From: Myxococcales bacterium
GTDB taxonomy: Bacteria > Myxococcota_A > Polyangia > JAHFDS01
NCBI GenBank assembly: GCA_023248855.1
Contig: JAHFDS010000017.1
Coordinates: forward strand, 1-44,310
DNA length: 44,310 nucleotides
Direction of reading: 5' to 3'
A program made the translations under genes and the position numbers. The notes beneath the pieces are model-generated. The model made no database searches. It worked only from the letters and a program-made list of their open reading frames with translations, and was not told where the DNA came from. Positions 16,348 through 24,223 of this stretch are shown here, piece by piece; position 1 is the first letter of the stretch; every line of letters begins with the position of its first letter.

Positions 16348-16925
16348 TCAATCCGCGGCTCGCGACATCCGCCGCCGCGCGGTGTCGAGCGCGAGCAGGA
16401 GCCTGCTCTCGAGCTGCGCCTCGGCCTCGCCGGTCGTCTCCACGGCCACGAAGGCGGTGCGTGCCTGCCGCGCCAGGGCATGCAGCCGAATGGCTTGATC
16501 GAGACCACGAGGTCGTGGCTTCTCGCGTCCTCGACCGCGAGGAACGTGGCCACCTCGAGGTGGCCCAGGCCGCCGCGCAGCTCCGGGGCGTAGTGGGGCC
16601 GGGCCAGCTCGGCCAGGGCGTCGGCGTCGCCGAGGGCTGCCTGCACGCCGGCGGCGCGTGCGTATCGCCGGTAGAGCGAACAGATGGCGTCCTCGGTCGC
16701 GCGCGCGTGCGTGGTGCGCCCGCGGGCCTGCCACGCCAGGTAGACCAGCCAGTCGGCCACCGCGGGCTCGGTGACCGCAGCGCCGCGGCGCTCGAGCCAC
16801 CGGGCGAGATCGAGCCCGCCGTGGCCGTCGGTCGTGGCGGCGACGATCTCGCCGGTGATGCGCACGCGCACCCGCCGTGCTGGCGGACCCGTGTCGAGGC
16901 GGGCGAGGGCGACCCCCAGCGCGGC
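16348..16925 (-). pseudogene. Broken activase-associated (HgdB/DUF2229-like) C-terminal domain
   Basis: The minus-strand frame read from about 16925 gives RVRVRITGEIVAATTDGHGG, then LDLARWLERRGAAV, GHLEVATFLAVEDA and VVSIKPFGCMP. That order (a glycoside-like 'GEI', 'L..WLE.RG', 'GH', 'PFGCMP') is typical of the C-terminal part of large acyl-CoA dehydratase activase-related proteins. Directly after GCMP (about 16478) the sense jumps to another frame (ALARQARTAFVAVETTGEA), which ends in a normal tail and stop at 16348. The usual residues after GCMP are missing, so a small deletion with a frameshift is likely. The N-terminal half is absent: the upstream side abuts an ABC permease tail on the other strand. 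Confidence 0.55.
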
Positions 16926-17150
16926 GAGGTGCGGCAGCTGGCGACGGGGCTCGAGATCGCCATCGTCACCGAGATGCTGATCGGCGCACCGCACGGCCTC
17001 GGCGTGAGGGCGCTCGACGCGCAGCTGTCGAGCCGCACCGACGTGCTGTGGCTCGTCCTCTTGCTCTCCGGCGCGCTCGGGGCTGGCCTCTCGGCGGCCG
17101 TGCGTGCGCTCGAGCGGCGCCTCGTCTGGTGGATCGCCCCCGCGACATGA
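16926..17150 (+). pseudogene. C-terminal fragment of an ABC-transporter permease (SsuC/TauC-like)
   Basis: The plus-strand frame reads EVRQLATGLEIAIVTEM, then LIGAPHGLGVRALDAQ, a hydrophobic helix (LWLVLLLSGALGAGL) and the closing RALERRLVWW before a TGA at 17148-17150. This is the characteristic end of nitrate/sulfonate/taurine-type permeases (EAA loop, 'E...G...GLG', last helix, 'ALERR...W'). Upstream of about 16925 the frame loses sense and the opposite strand carries the broken activase gene, so about 75 codons remain. No ATPase or binding-protein gene is nearby. Confidence 0.6.
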
Positions 17151-17164
17151 CATTCGTCATGTCG
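17143..17164. promoter_or_regulatory. Perfect dyad, candidate operator of the haem-copper operon
   Basis: Nine-base arms CGACATGAC and GTCATGTCG are separated by four bases (ATTC). The core TGAC-n4-GTCA has the geometry of CRP/FNR-superfamily sites and resembles the TTGAC-n4-GTCAA signal described for HcpR, a nitrosative-stress regulator of delta-proteobacteria. It lies about 80 bases upstream of the first gene of the operon, close to the position of activator sites. The Rrf2 protein encoded at the operon's end is another candidate ligand. Confidence 0.5.
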
Positions 17165-17199
17165 GCGCGCCCCGAGGACGCCGATCCCGAAGCCAGGTC

Positions 17200-17226
17200 T
17201 TGAACCGGAGGCGCCGTGGGAATAAT
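17200..17226 (+). promoter_or_regulatory. Possible promoter of the haem-copper operon
   Basis: TTGAAC (17200-17205) and AATAAT (17221-17226) are separated by 15 bases, within an unusually AT-rich patch for this window. Transcription from it would begin at about 17233, almost at the ATG at 17235, so the message would be nearly leaderless. Consistent with this, no Shine-Dalgarno sequence lies at a normal distance from that ATG; GGAGG at 17207-17211 is more than 20 bases away. Confidence 0.35.
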
Positions 17227-17234
17227 AGATAAAC

Positions 17235-18674
17235 ATGTCCATTGAGAGCGCGGCCGTGGTCTCCGCGGTGGATCGCCAAAGGGCGCTGCGCTGGCTGGCC
17301 GTGGCGATCGGGAGCCTGCTTCTCGCCGGGGGTTTCGCGCTCCTCCTGGTGGTGGGACGCGTGCCGCCGCTGTCCCTGCTCATCACCGACCCGGGCTTCT
17401 TCAGGCGTTGCCTCGTGGTCCACGTGGACCTCGCCCTGGTCCTGTGGTTCTACGCCTTCGCCACGGCGCTGTTCGTCCTCATCCCATCACGAACGCCTCC
17501 GAATCCCGTCGGGCGCTGGGCCGTCGGGCTCGCCACCCTTGGCGTCGTCTTGCTCATGGTGAGCGCCGCGCTGCCCGGCGTTCGTCCGGTCCTCGCGAAC
17601 TACGTGCCCGTGCTCGATCATCCCCTCTACCTGGCGGGCTTGCTCGCGATCGCGGGGGGGCTCGTGGGCTCGCTGCTCGACGCGCGCCTGCTGCCGGGGA
17701 GCGAGCCGGTCGCGTGGGTCGCGCCCGGCGGGCGTCCGCTCTTGCCGGCCGCCGCCGTGCCGTGGCTGCGCGCGAGCGCCATCGCGATCCTCGTGGCCTT
17801 CGTGACCTTCGGCGCCTCGGCCGCGGCCACCCCGGCGGGGCTCGGCCCCCAGGCGCACTACGAGGCCCTGATGTGGGGCGGCGGCCATGTCCTGCAGCTC
17901 GCCAGCGTGGCCGCGATGCTGGCGGTCTGGATCCTCCTGCTCACGCCGGTGCTCGGCCGTAGCCCGGTCGGGCGAGGCACGTCCGCGCTGCTCGCCGGGG
18001 CGCTCGTCACGCCGCTCCTCGGCGCGCCGCTCCTTTCCTCCATGGGCACCAGCACCCTCGCGTACCACGTCGGATTCACCCGGCTGATGCAGCTCGGCAT
18101 CGCGCCGATCGTGCTGGCCTTCCTGTTCCTCTGCGGCCGGGCGCTCTGGCGCCACCACCGCGTCGCGGGCGCGCGTCGTGGCCTCGACGTCCGCGTGACG
18201 GGCTTTGTCGCCAGCGCGGGCCTGACGCTGCTGGGCTTCGGCCTCGGAGCGGCCATCCACGGTTCGAACACCGTGGTTCCCGCGCACTACCACGCCTCCA
18301 TCGGCGGGGTGACGGTGGCCTTCATGGCCGCGACCTACCCCTTGCTCGAGGCGCTCGGCCTTCCGGCGGCGCCTGGGCGGCTGGCGCGGCTTGCACCCTG
18401 GCAGCCGCTGATGCTCGGCGTGGGACAGCTCGTCTTCGCCAGCGGCTTCGCGCTCGCGGGTGCGCACGGCATGGCGCGCAAGAGCTACGCCACCGAGCAG
18501 CAGGTCCGCAGCCTCGCCGAGCACGTGGGCCTCGGCGTGATGGGCCTCGGCGGCGTGCTGGCCATCCTCGGCGGCCTGTCCTTTCTGGTGATCATCGGCG
18601 CCATCGTGCACCGGCACCTTCGAGCGGCCGCTTCGCCGAGCGGGCTCGAGCCCATCCACCCGACGACGAGGTGA
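17235..18674 (+). CDS. Haem-copper oxidase subunit I-like membrane protein (divergent paralogue)
   Basis: A 479-residue polytopic protein with about 12 hydrophobic helices. It keeps parts of the COX1 signature: H63 in helix II (VVHVDLALVLWFYAF), H218 (GGGHVLQLAS, where a CuB ligand would be) and the helix-X HxH as H351-Y-H353 (VPAHYHASIGG). The His-His pair of helix VII is missing; only H278 (LAYHVGFT) lies in the region. It may therefore bind haem without a complete CuB site, perhaps as a structural or electron-input partner of the true subunit I at 19386. It is the first gene of the operon, with no good Shine-Dalgarno. The family name is uncertain, the COX1 fold likely. Confidence 0.7.
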   Translation: MSIESAAVVSAVDRQRALRWLAVAIGSLLLAGGFALLLVVGRVPPLSLLITDPGFFRRCLVVHVDLALVLWFYAFATALFVLIPSRTPPNPVGRWAVGLATLGVVLLMVSAALPGVRPVLANYVPVLDHPLYLAGLLAIAGGLVGSLLDARLLPGSEPVAWVAPGGRPLLPAAAVPWLRASAIAILVAFVTFGASAAATPAGLGPQAHYEALMWGGGHVLQLASVAAMLAVWILLLTPVLGRSPVGRGTSALLAGALVTPLLGAPLLSSMGTSTLAYHVGFTRLMQLGIAPIVLAFLFLCGRALWRHHRVAGARRGLDVRVTGFVASAGLTLLGFGLGAAIHGSNTVVPAHYHASIGGVTVAFMAATYPLLEALGLPAAPGRLARLAPWQPLMLGVGQLVFASGFALAGAHGMARKSYATEQQVRSLAEHVGLGVMGLGGVLAILGGLSFLVIIGAIVHRHLRAAASPSGLEPIHPTTR

Positions 18675-18677
18675 TGC

Positions 18678-18836
18678 ATGTCAGCGCATTCGGAGACCGA
18701 ACGAGAGCACCCGCTGCAAAGGCTGATGGACAACCCCTGGCTGCTGCTCGTGGTGGGGATTGCCGTGCCGTTTCTCTCCTACACCCTCTGGGGCTGGGTC
18801 GATCTCGCCACCATGGCGGCCTCCAAGCTCCCCTGA
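18678..18836 (+). CDS. Small one-helix membrane protein, likely oxidase accessory subunit
   Basis: A 52-residue reading frame placed tightly between the first gene (stop 18674) and the subunit II gene (start 18852). The charged N-terminus (MSAHSETEREHPLQRLMDNP) precedes one hydrophobic helix, WLLLVVGIAVPFLSYTLWGW, and a short tail. The size and single helix resemble the small subunit-IV-like or CcoQ-like peptides found in haem-copper oxidase operons, but no sequence family is evident. The tight spacing to both neighbours is the main support that it is real. Confidence 0.7.
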   Translation: MSAHSETEREHPLQRLMDNPWLLLVVGIAVPFLSYTLWGWVDLATMAASKLP

Positions 18837-18851
18837 GCGAAGGACACGCAA

Positions 18852-19376
18852 ATGAGCATTCACGCACCGGAAAAGGACTGGTTTCGAGCGCCGTCTGGCG
18901 GCGAGCGCATCTGGGTGGGGATGGCCCTCGCCTGGTGCCTCGTGATGTCGATGATGATGCCCTACTGGCATTTCAAGGGGAAACAGAACAGCACCGGAGA
19001 ATCCTACACGGTCACTCCAATGGCCTTTGCCGACCGCGTGGCGCAGTCCGTCAAGACCAACAAGGTGGGCGAGGAGAAGGGGATCCCCATCGTCGAGCCA
19101 GCGCCGGGCGGAGACGCCTACCTGCAGGCGTCCATGTGGCGCTGGTATCCGATCCTCAGGCTGCGGCAAGGCCAGACCTACCGCCTGCACGTCTCGTCGA
19201 CGGATCTGCAGCACGGCTTCTCGCTCCTGCCGATGAACATGAACTTCCAGGTGCTGCCCGGCTATGACCATGTCCTGACCATCACCCCCACGCTGCCCGG
19301 CTCGTTCTCGGTCGTCTGCAACGAGTTCTGCGGCATCGGCCACCACATGATGACCGGAAAGATCCTGGTCGAATAG
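18852..19376 (+). CDS. Haem-copper oxidase/reductase subunit II with CuA site
   Basis: A 174-residue protein with one N-terminal transmembrane helix (about 20-37, VGMALAWCLVMSMMM) and a periplasmic cupredoxin domain. The binuclear CuA ligands are all present: H121 (DLQHGFSL), C156, C160, H164 and M167, with E158 (CNEFCGIGHHMM). It accepts electrons from a periplasmic donor such as cytochrome c and passes them to subunit I. Having a single helix and a short N-terminus, it is nearer to B-family or NOR-type CuA subunits than to mitochondrial-type COX2. AAGGA seven bases upstream supports the ATG. Confidence 0.92.
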   Translation: MSIHAPEKDWFRAPSGGERIWVGMALAWCLVMSMMMPYWHFKGKQNSTGESYTVTPMAFADRVAQSVKTNKVGEEKGIPIVEPAPGGDAYLQASMWRWYPILRLRQGQTYRLHVSSTDLQHGFSLLPMNMNFQVLPGYDHVLTITPTLPGSFSVVCNEFCGIGHHMMTGKILVE

Positions 19377-19385
19377 GAGACGACG

Positions 19386-21149
19386 ATGGCTACATCGATA
19401 CCAATGCCGGGCATCATTCCGGAGTCCCCTGCAGCGATTTCCGACAATCACCCGCCCGGCGCCGTGCGCACGTGCGACACGACGGGCCTCCCCGTCTGTC
19501 TGACGGCGCAGCGCTTCGTCAAGCTCCATGCCGTCATCGCGGTGGTGGCGCTCCTGGCCGGCGGCGTCGCCGCGCTCCTCATTGGCCTGACACGCTGGCC
19601 GGCCGTGCACCTGCTCGACGCGGTCTGGTACTACCGGCTGACCACGTTCCACGGCCTGAACATGCTGATCTTCTGGATCCTGTTCATGGAGGTGGCGATC
19701 CTCTACTTCGTCGCCACCTCGCTGCTCAATTCCCGGCTCTTCTCCGGAAAGCTGGCGTGGGTGGCCTTCGGCCTGATGCTCGTCGGCGCGGGCATGGTCG
19801 ACTACAGCATCCTGACCGGCCAGGCCGACGTCATGATGACGTCCTACGTTCCGCTGCGCGCCAATCCGGCGTTCTACCTGGGCATCATCCTGGTCGCGGT
19901 CGGCACGCTCCTCGGTGTCTTCAACTTCTTCGCCACCCTCTACCTCGCGCGTCGCGATCGCACGTACGCCGGCTCGGTGCCGCTCGTGGTCTTCGGCGCC
20001 ACGGCCGCCGCCATCATCGCGGTGGTGACGCTGCTGCACGGCGCGATCGTCATGATCCCCACCTTCCTCTGGTCCGTGGGCCTGATGAGCCAGCCGGATC
20101 CGGGCTGGTATCGCCTGGTGTGGTGGGGCCTCGGGCACCAGTCGCAGCAGGTCAACGTGTGCGCGATGGTCTCGGTCTGGTATTTCCTCGGCACGATCAC
20201 GACCGGCGCCAAACCCATCAATCAGGCGGTCTGCCGCGGGGCCTTCGTCCTCTACATCTTCTTCATCAACCTGGCCTCCGCGCACCACCTGCTCGTGGAT
20301 CCGGGCCAGGGGGCCAGCTGGAAGATCTGGAACACCTCGTACGCGATGTACCTCGCGGTGCTCGCCTCGATGATCCACGGCTTCACGGTCCCCGCCTCGG
20401 TCGAGGTCGCAATGCGAAGACGCGGCTTCGGGCGCGGCCTGTTCGGCTGGCTGGCCGCGGCGCCGTGGAAGAACCCGGGCTTTTCGGCGTTCTTTCTCTC
20501 GCTCGTGATCTTCGGCTTCGGCGGCGGCATCACCGGCGTCACGCTCGGCACGCAGCAGATCAACATCCTGGCGCACAACACGCTGCGCATCCCCGGGCAC
20601 TTCCACATGACCGTCGTGGGCGGCACCACGCTGGCCTTCATGGGCCTTTGCTATTACGTGGTCCCGCTGGTGTTCCAGCGCGAGTATTACGCGCGCGGCA
20701 TTGCGCGCATCCAGCCGTACATCTTCGGTGTCGGCATCACGCTCATGGCGCTCGGCATGTCGTTCGCCGGCTCGTATGGCGTGCCGCGGCGGCACTGGGA
20801 CGTGGAGTTCACGGGCGCCCAGTTCAGCGTCGGCTTCGACTCGGGCGCGCACCTCATGCTGGGCCTGCTCGGCGTGGGCGCTTGCCTGGCCTTCCTCGGC
20901 CTTCTGACGTTCATCCTGCTCACGGTGGCCGCGGTCTTCTTCGGCAAGTCGAACGCGGGTCGCGCGATGACCGAGTGGTCGCCGGCTCCGGCGAAGGCGG
21001 ACGTGGCCGCCGGGATGTCGGCGCCGGCCGGCGCGCACGATCACCGCTCGCCGGGTACGGTCGTCCTGACGCTCATCTTCCTGCTGGCGTTCGCCATCTA
21101 CTACTTCGCGAACTGGAAGGCGCTCGCGGACGTCTGGCACGTGAGGTAG
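19386..21149 (+). CDS. Haem-copper subunit I, probable non-canonical (NO reductase-like) catalytic subunit
   Basis: A 587-residue protein with about 13-14 helices. Metal ligands are complete: H89 and H407 for the low-spin haem, H405 for the high-spin haem (IPGHFHMT), and H251, H300, H301 for CuB (GLGHQSQQVN; ASAHHLLVD). In O2 reductases of the A and B types helix VI reads GHPEVY or GHPxVY, with the Tyr four residues after the His cross-linked to it. Here that position is Q255, followed by N257. NorB has Glu at this place. Loss of the Tyr argues against a standard oxidase and for a nitric-oxide-reductase-like family that uses a CuA subunit. GGAG upstream supports ATG 19386. A C-terminal helix follows an Ala/Pro-rich linker. 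Confidence 0.88.
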   Translation: MATSIPMPGIIPESPAAISDNHPPGAVRTCDTTGLPVCLTAQRFVKLHAVIAVVALLAGGVAALLIGLTRWPAVHLLDAVWYYRLTTFHGLNMLIFWILFMEVAILYFVATSLLNSRLFSGKLAWVAFGLMLVGAGMVDYSILTGQADVMMTSYVPLRANPAFYLGIILVAVGTLLGVFNFFATLYLARRDRTYAGSVPLVVFGATAAAIIAVVTLLHGAIVMIPTFLWSVGLMSQPDPGWYRLVWWGLGHQSQQVNVCAMVSVWYFLGTITTGAKPINQAVCRGAFVLYIFFINLASAHHLLVDPGQGASWKIWNTSYAMYLAVLASMIHGFTVPASVEVAMRRRGFGRGLFGWLAAAPWKNPGFSAFFLSLVIFGFGGGITGVTLGTQQINILAHNTLRIPGHFHMTVVGGTTLAFMGLCYYVVPLVFQREYYARGIARIQPYIFGVGITLMALGMSFAGSYGVPRRHWDVEFTGAQFSVGFDSGAHLMLGLLGVGACLAFLGLLTFILLTVAAVFFGKSNAGRAMTEWSPAPAKADVAAGMSAPAGAHDHRSPGTVVLTLIFLLAFAIYYFANWKALADVWHVR

Positions 21150-21155
21150 GCGGCC

Positions 21156-22106
21156 ATGGACGAGGCTCTGCGTGACGAATCGCGTGCGATGGCCGTGCTC
21201 GGCTGGGTGTTCGAGAGCTGGAGGTTCCCGGCCTTTGCGCTCTGCCTCGTGCTCTTCTACAAGCTCCTGCTCCTCTTGATGCTCCTTCTGCCGGCCTCGG
21301 GCGGAGCGCTCGGCGCCTTTGCCGAGGAGTTCAGGACCTGGTGCTTCGGCTACGACCCGGCCACGGGGCGCATGCAGCCCATGTACGTGGTCTCGATGCT
21401 GATCGAGCCGCTCGTGGTCGGCGGTGGGGTTCTGCTGCTGTGGGGCGCGCCGTTGCGAGACCTCCTGCGTACGCGCCCGCAGAAGCTCGCGCCGGCCGCC
21501 GCCGCGGCGCTCGGGGTCGTCTGCGCCGCCTCGGCCGCGTTCGGGGGGCTCGGGTCGACGTCCCTGGGCGATGGCGAATTGCCATTTCCCGCCGAGGCCC
21601 TTAGGACCTCGCACGCGCCACCGGCCATGCGTCTCGCCAACCAGGACGGGACCCCGGTCTCGCTCGAGGCCTTGCGTGGCCGGGTGGTGATGGTGACCGG
21701 CGTGTACGCCGCGTGCGGCCTTTCCTGCCCCATGATCCTCGGCCAGGCCAAGCGCGCGCTCGCGCACCTGTCGCCCGAGGATCGCCGGGACGTCACGGTG
21801 GTGGCGGTGACGCTCGATCCCGAGCGCGACGACGAGCAGCGTCGCGCCCAGCTGGCGAAGGGGCAGGGGGTGGGCGCGCCCGAGTTCAACTTCCTCGGTG
21901 GAGATCCGGGCGCGGTCCATCGCGCGCTCGACGACCTCGGGATCCGGCGCGAGCGTGATCCGAGGACCGGTGTCATCGACCACGCGAACCTGTTCATCCT
22001 GATCGATCGGGGCGGGCGCATCGCCTACCGCTTCACGCTCGGCGAGCGCCAGGAGCGGTGGTTGCAGACCGCGCTCGGCCTCTTGCTCCGCGAGGGGCAC
22101 GCTTGA
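21156..22106 (+). CDS. Membrane-anchored SCO-family copper chaperone
   Basis: A 316-residue protein. Three or four hydrophobic helices occupy the first 130 residues, an unusual extension since most SCO proteins have one anchor. A thioredoxin-like domain follows with the SCO copper site: C187-x3-C191 (ACGLSCP) and H276 (VIDHANLFILID). The family inserts copper into, or reduces the thiols of, the CuA site of subunit II, which is encoded two genes upstream. It starts six bases after subunit I, and its stop overlaps the TTG start of the next gene, so it is part of the operon. Confidence 0.88.
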   Translation: MDEALRDESRAMAVLGWVFESWRFPAFALCLVLFYKLLLLLMLLLPASGGALGAFAEEFRTWCFGYDPATGRMQPMYVVSMLIEPLVVGGGVLLLWGAPLRDLLRTRPQKLAPAAAAALGVVCAASAAFGGLGSTSLGDGELPFPAEALRTSHAPPAMRLANQDGTPVSLEALRGRVVMVTGVYAACGLSCPMILGQAKRALAHLSPEDRRDVTVVAVTLDPERDDEQRRAQLAKGQGVGAPEFNFLGGDPGAVHRALDDLGIRRERDPRTGVIDHANLFILIDRGGRIAYRFTLGERQERWLQTALGLLLREGHA

Positions 22107-24223
22107 AGCACCTGCCCGTGCTGGGCAACGCGCCCGTGCGCGTGGACGCCACGCGGCCGGATCCGCCGATCCTCGGCGAGCGCTTGTGGCGGCTGGGCGA
22201 GGCACTCTTCCTGTGGGTCGATCGCCTGATCGAGGCCGGGCTGGCGCCGGCCGCGAGCCCGCTCGCGCAGACCGGGGCGATCGCGAACACCACGTTCATC
22301 GTCGCCACCGTGTCGGGTGTGCTCTTGCTGGTCTGGTACAGCCCGAGCGTCCACCTCGCGCACGCGTCGCTCGAGGCCATGCGCGCCTCACCGCTGTCGG
22401 CGCAGCTCGCGCGCTCGGTGCACCGCTACAGCTCCGACGGGTGCATGCTGTTCGTGGTCCTGCACGCCTTGCGGCTCGGCTTCGAGCGGCGGTTCACGGG
22501 CGCGCGCTGGCTGGCCTGGGCGACCGGCGTCTTGCTGGTCGGCACGCTGTGGGGGGTGGGCTGGCTCGGCTACTGGCTGGTGTGGGACGAGCCGGCCCGG
22601 CAGGTCGCGCTCGGTACGGCCAAGCTGCTCGATGGCCTGCCCATCTTCGCCGACCCGCTCGGCCGCTCGTTCCTCACCGACGGCAGCATCAACTCGCTGC
22701 TGTTCTTCATGGTGTTCTTCTTCCACATGCTGATCCCGCTCGGCATGGGCATCGCGCTGTGGCTGCACATCACCCGGCTCAACCGGCCCAAGTTCCTCGC
22801 GGGAAGGTGGATGACCACATGGATCGTGCTGTCGCTGATTGGCCTTTCGCTGCTGGTCCCCGCGAGCAGCGCGGGGCCTGCGCACATGGCCGCGGCGCCC
22901 GGCCGCTTCGCAATGGACGCGTGGTATCTGCTGCCGCTCGTCTTGACCGATCGCCTCGGCGGCGGCTTGCTCTGGGCGCTGGGGCTCGGCGGGGGGCTCG
23001 TGCTCTTTTCCGCCCCGTGGTGGGTCGTGCGGCGGCGCGCGCAGGTCGCCGAGGTGGACGAAGCGAAGTGCAATGGCTGCACGCTCTGTCACGCCGATTG
23101 CCCGTACGATGCCGTGACGATGGTCCCGAGGCAGGACGGCAGGAGCTTCGCCCTGCAGGCCGAGGTCGATGCGGACAAGTGCGTCGGATGCGGCATCTGT
23201 GCGGGCTCGTGCGATCCGGCGGGCATCGGGCTGCCGCAGGTCTCTGTGGTGGACGCGCGCGCTCGCATGGACGGCTGGATCGACCGGATGATCGCGCGGG
23301 GCGAGGAGCCATACCTCGCCTTTCTCTGTGCTGGTTCCGCGGGTGCGGGGCTCGAGGTCGAGGTCGCCTCGGGGCGCGCGGAGGCGCTGCCGGGCTATCG
23401 CGTGATGGCGGTCGCGTGCATCGGCTGGGTGCACATGCTGACCGTCGAGCGCGCGCTGCGTCATGGCGCCAGGGGCGTGCTGCTTGTCGGCTGTCCCGAC
23501 TCGAGCTGCACGTACCGCGAGGGTGGGCGGTGGACCGCGGCGCGGATCGCGGGCGCTCGCGCGCCTGGGCTCCGGCCCTTCAAGGTGGACGCGGAGCGCG
23601 TGCGGTTCGTGGCGCTCGATCGCACCCGAGCCGCCGCCTTGACGCGCCTGGCCGAGTCGTTCCGTCGCTCGGGCGAGGCCCCGGCGGCCCGCGCCCGGGC
23701 GCGGATCGCCCAGGTGGCCACCGCGCTCGTGCTGCTCGCCCTCTCGGGGGGCGCCGTGCTCGCCGGCAGCCGGCTCGGCTACGCGGGGCCGGCCTCGTCG
23801 GGCCCCGAGCTGGTGGTGTCGTTCAAGCACCCGGGTCGCGCGGGTGACCGCTGTCGCCGGGCCACCGAGGCGGAGAACGCGCGCCTTGCCGTGCACATGC
23901 GGCGAGGCGAGATCTGCGAGCGCGGGCGCGCGGCGGTCAGGCTCAAGGTCTGGGTCGACGGCGCGGTCGCGCGGGAGGGGCGGCACGCCCCCCGAGGCGT
24001 CTCCCGCGACGGCAACAGCATCGCGATCGAGCACGTGCCCGTGGCGGCGGGCGCCCACCGGGTGTCCGTGGCGATCGGCGAGACCGCGGATCCCGACGAG
24101 TGGACCTTTCGCGACGAGCGCACCGTGGAGCTCGGCGCCGGGCAGAGGCGCGTGGTCCTGTTCGACAGGCTGACCGGCTTCACCTGGCACGGCGAGGACG
24201 CCCAACAGGGTGGGGCGCCATGA
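22103..24223 (+). CDS. Cytochrome b / two [4Fe-4S] / MvhD-like fusion protein
   Basis: A 706-residue fusion. Residues 60-310 form a cytochrome b N-terminal-type bundle with two His pairs of 13-residue spacing, H107/H121 and H208/H222, fitting two b haems. Then come two ferredoxin clusters, C323-x2-C-x2-C-x3-C333 followed by P (CNGCTLCHADCP), and C360 to C370 (CVGCGICAGSC). An MvhD/FrhD-like domain follows (C409, C439, C464, C469), similar to the delta subunit of heterodisulfide-reductase-linked hydrogenases. Another helix (about 545-565) leads to a 140-residue beta-rich domain, probably periplasmic. It likely links quinol, cytoplasmic iron-sulfur donors and the haem-copper complex. The TTG start at 22103 overlaps the preceding stop (TTGA) and has GAGGG upstream. 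Confidence 0.85.
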   Translation: MKHLPVLGNAPVRVDATRPDPPILGERLWRLGEALFLWVDRLIEAGLAPAASPLAQTGAIANTTFIVATVSGVLLLVWYSPSVHLAHASLEAMRASPLSAQLARSVHRYSSDGCMLFVVLHALRLGFERRFTGARWLAWATGVLLVGTLWGVGWLGYWLVWDEPARQVALGTAKLLDGLPIFADPLGRSFLTDGSINSLLFFMVFFFHMLIPLGMGIALWLHITRLNRPKFLAGRWMTTWIVLSLIGLSLLVPASSAGPAHMAAAPGRFAMDAWYLLPLVLTDRLGGGLLWALGLGGGLVLFSAPWWVVRRRAQVAEVDEAKCNGCTLCHADCPYDAVTMVPRQDGRSFALQAEVDADKCVGCGICAGSCDPAGIGLPQVSVVDARARMDGWIDRMIARGEEPYLAFLCAGSAGAGLEVEVASGRAEALPGYRVMAVACIGWVHMLTVERALRHGARGVLLVGCPDSSCTYREGGRWTAARIAGARAPGLRPFKVDAERVRFVALDRTRAAALTRLAESFRRSGEAPAARARARIAQVATALVLLALSGGAVLAGSRLGYAGPASSGPELVVSFKHPGRAGDRCRRATEAENARLAVHMRRGEICERGRAAVRLKVWVDGAVAREGRHAPRGVSRDGNSIAIEHVPVAAGAHRVSVAIGETADPDEWTFRDERTVELGAGQRRVVLFDRLTGFTWHGEDAQQGGAP

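Noticed and set aside
18681..22205. A 1174-codon minus-strand frame opposite the haem-copper operon
   Set aside because: Composition is rich in Arg, His, Glu and Gln, as expected for the antisense of membrane-protein genes; no motifs.
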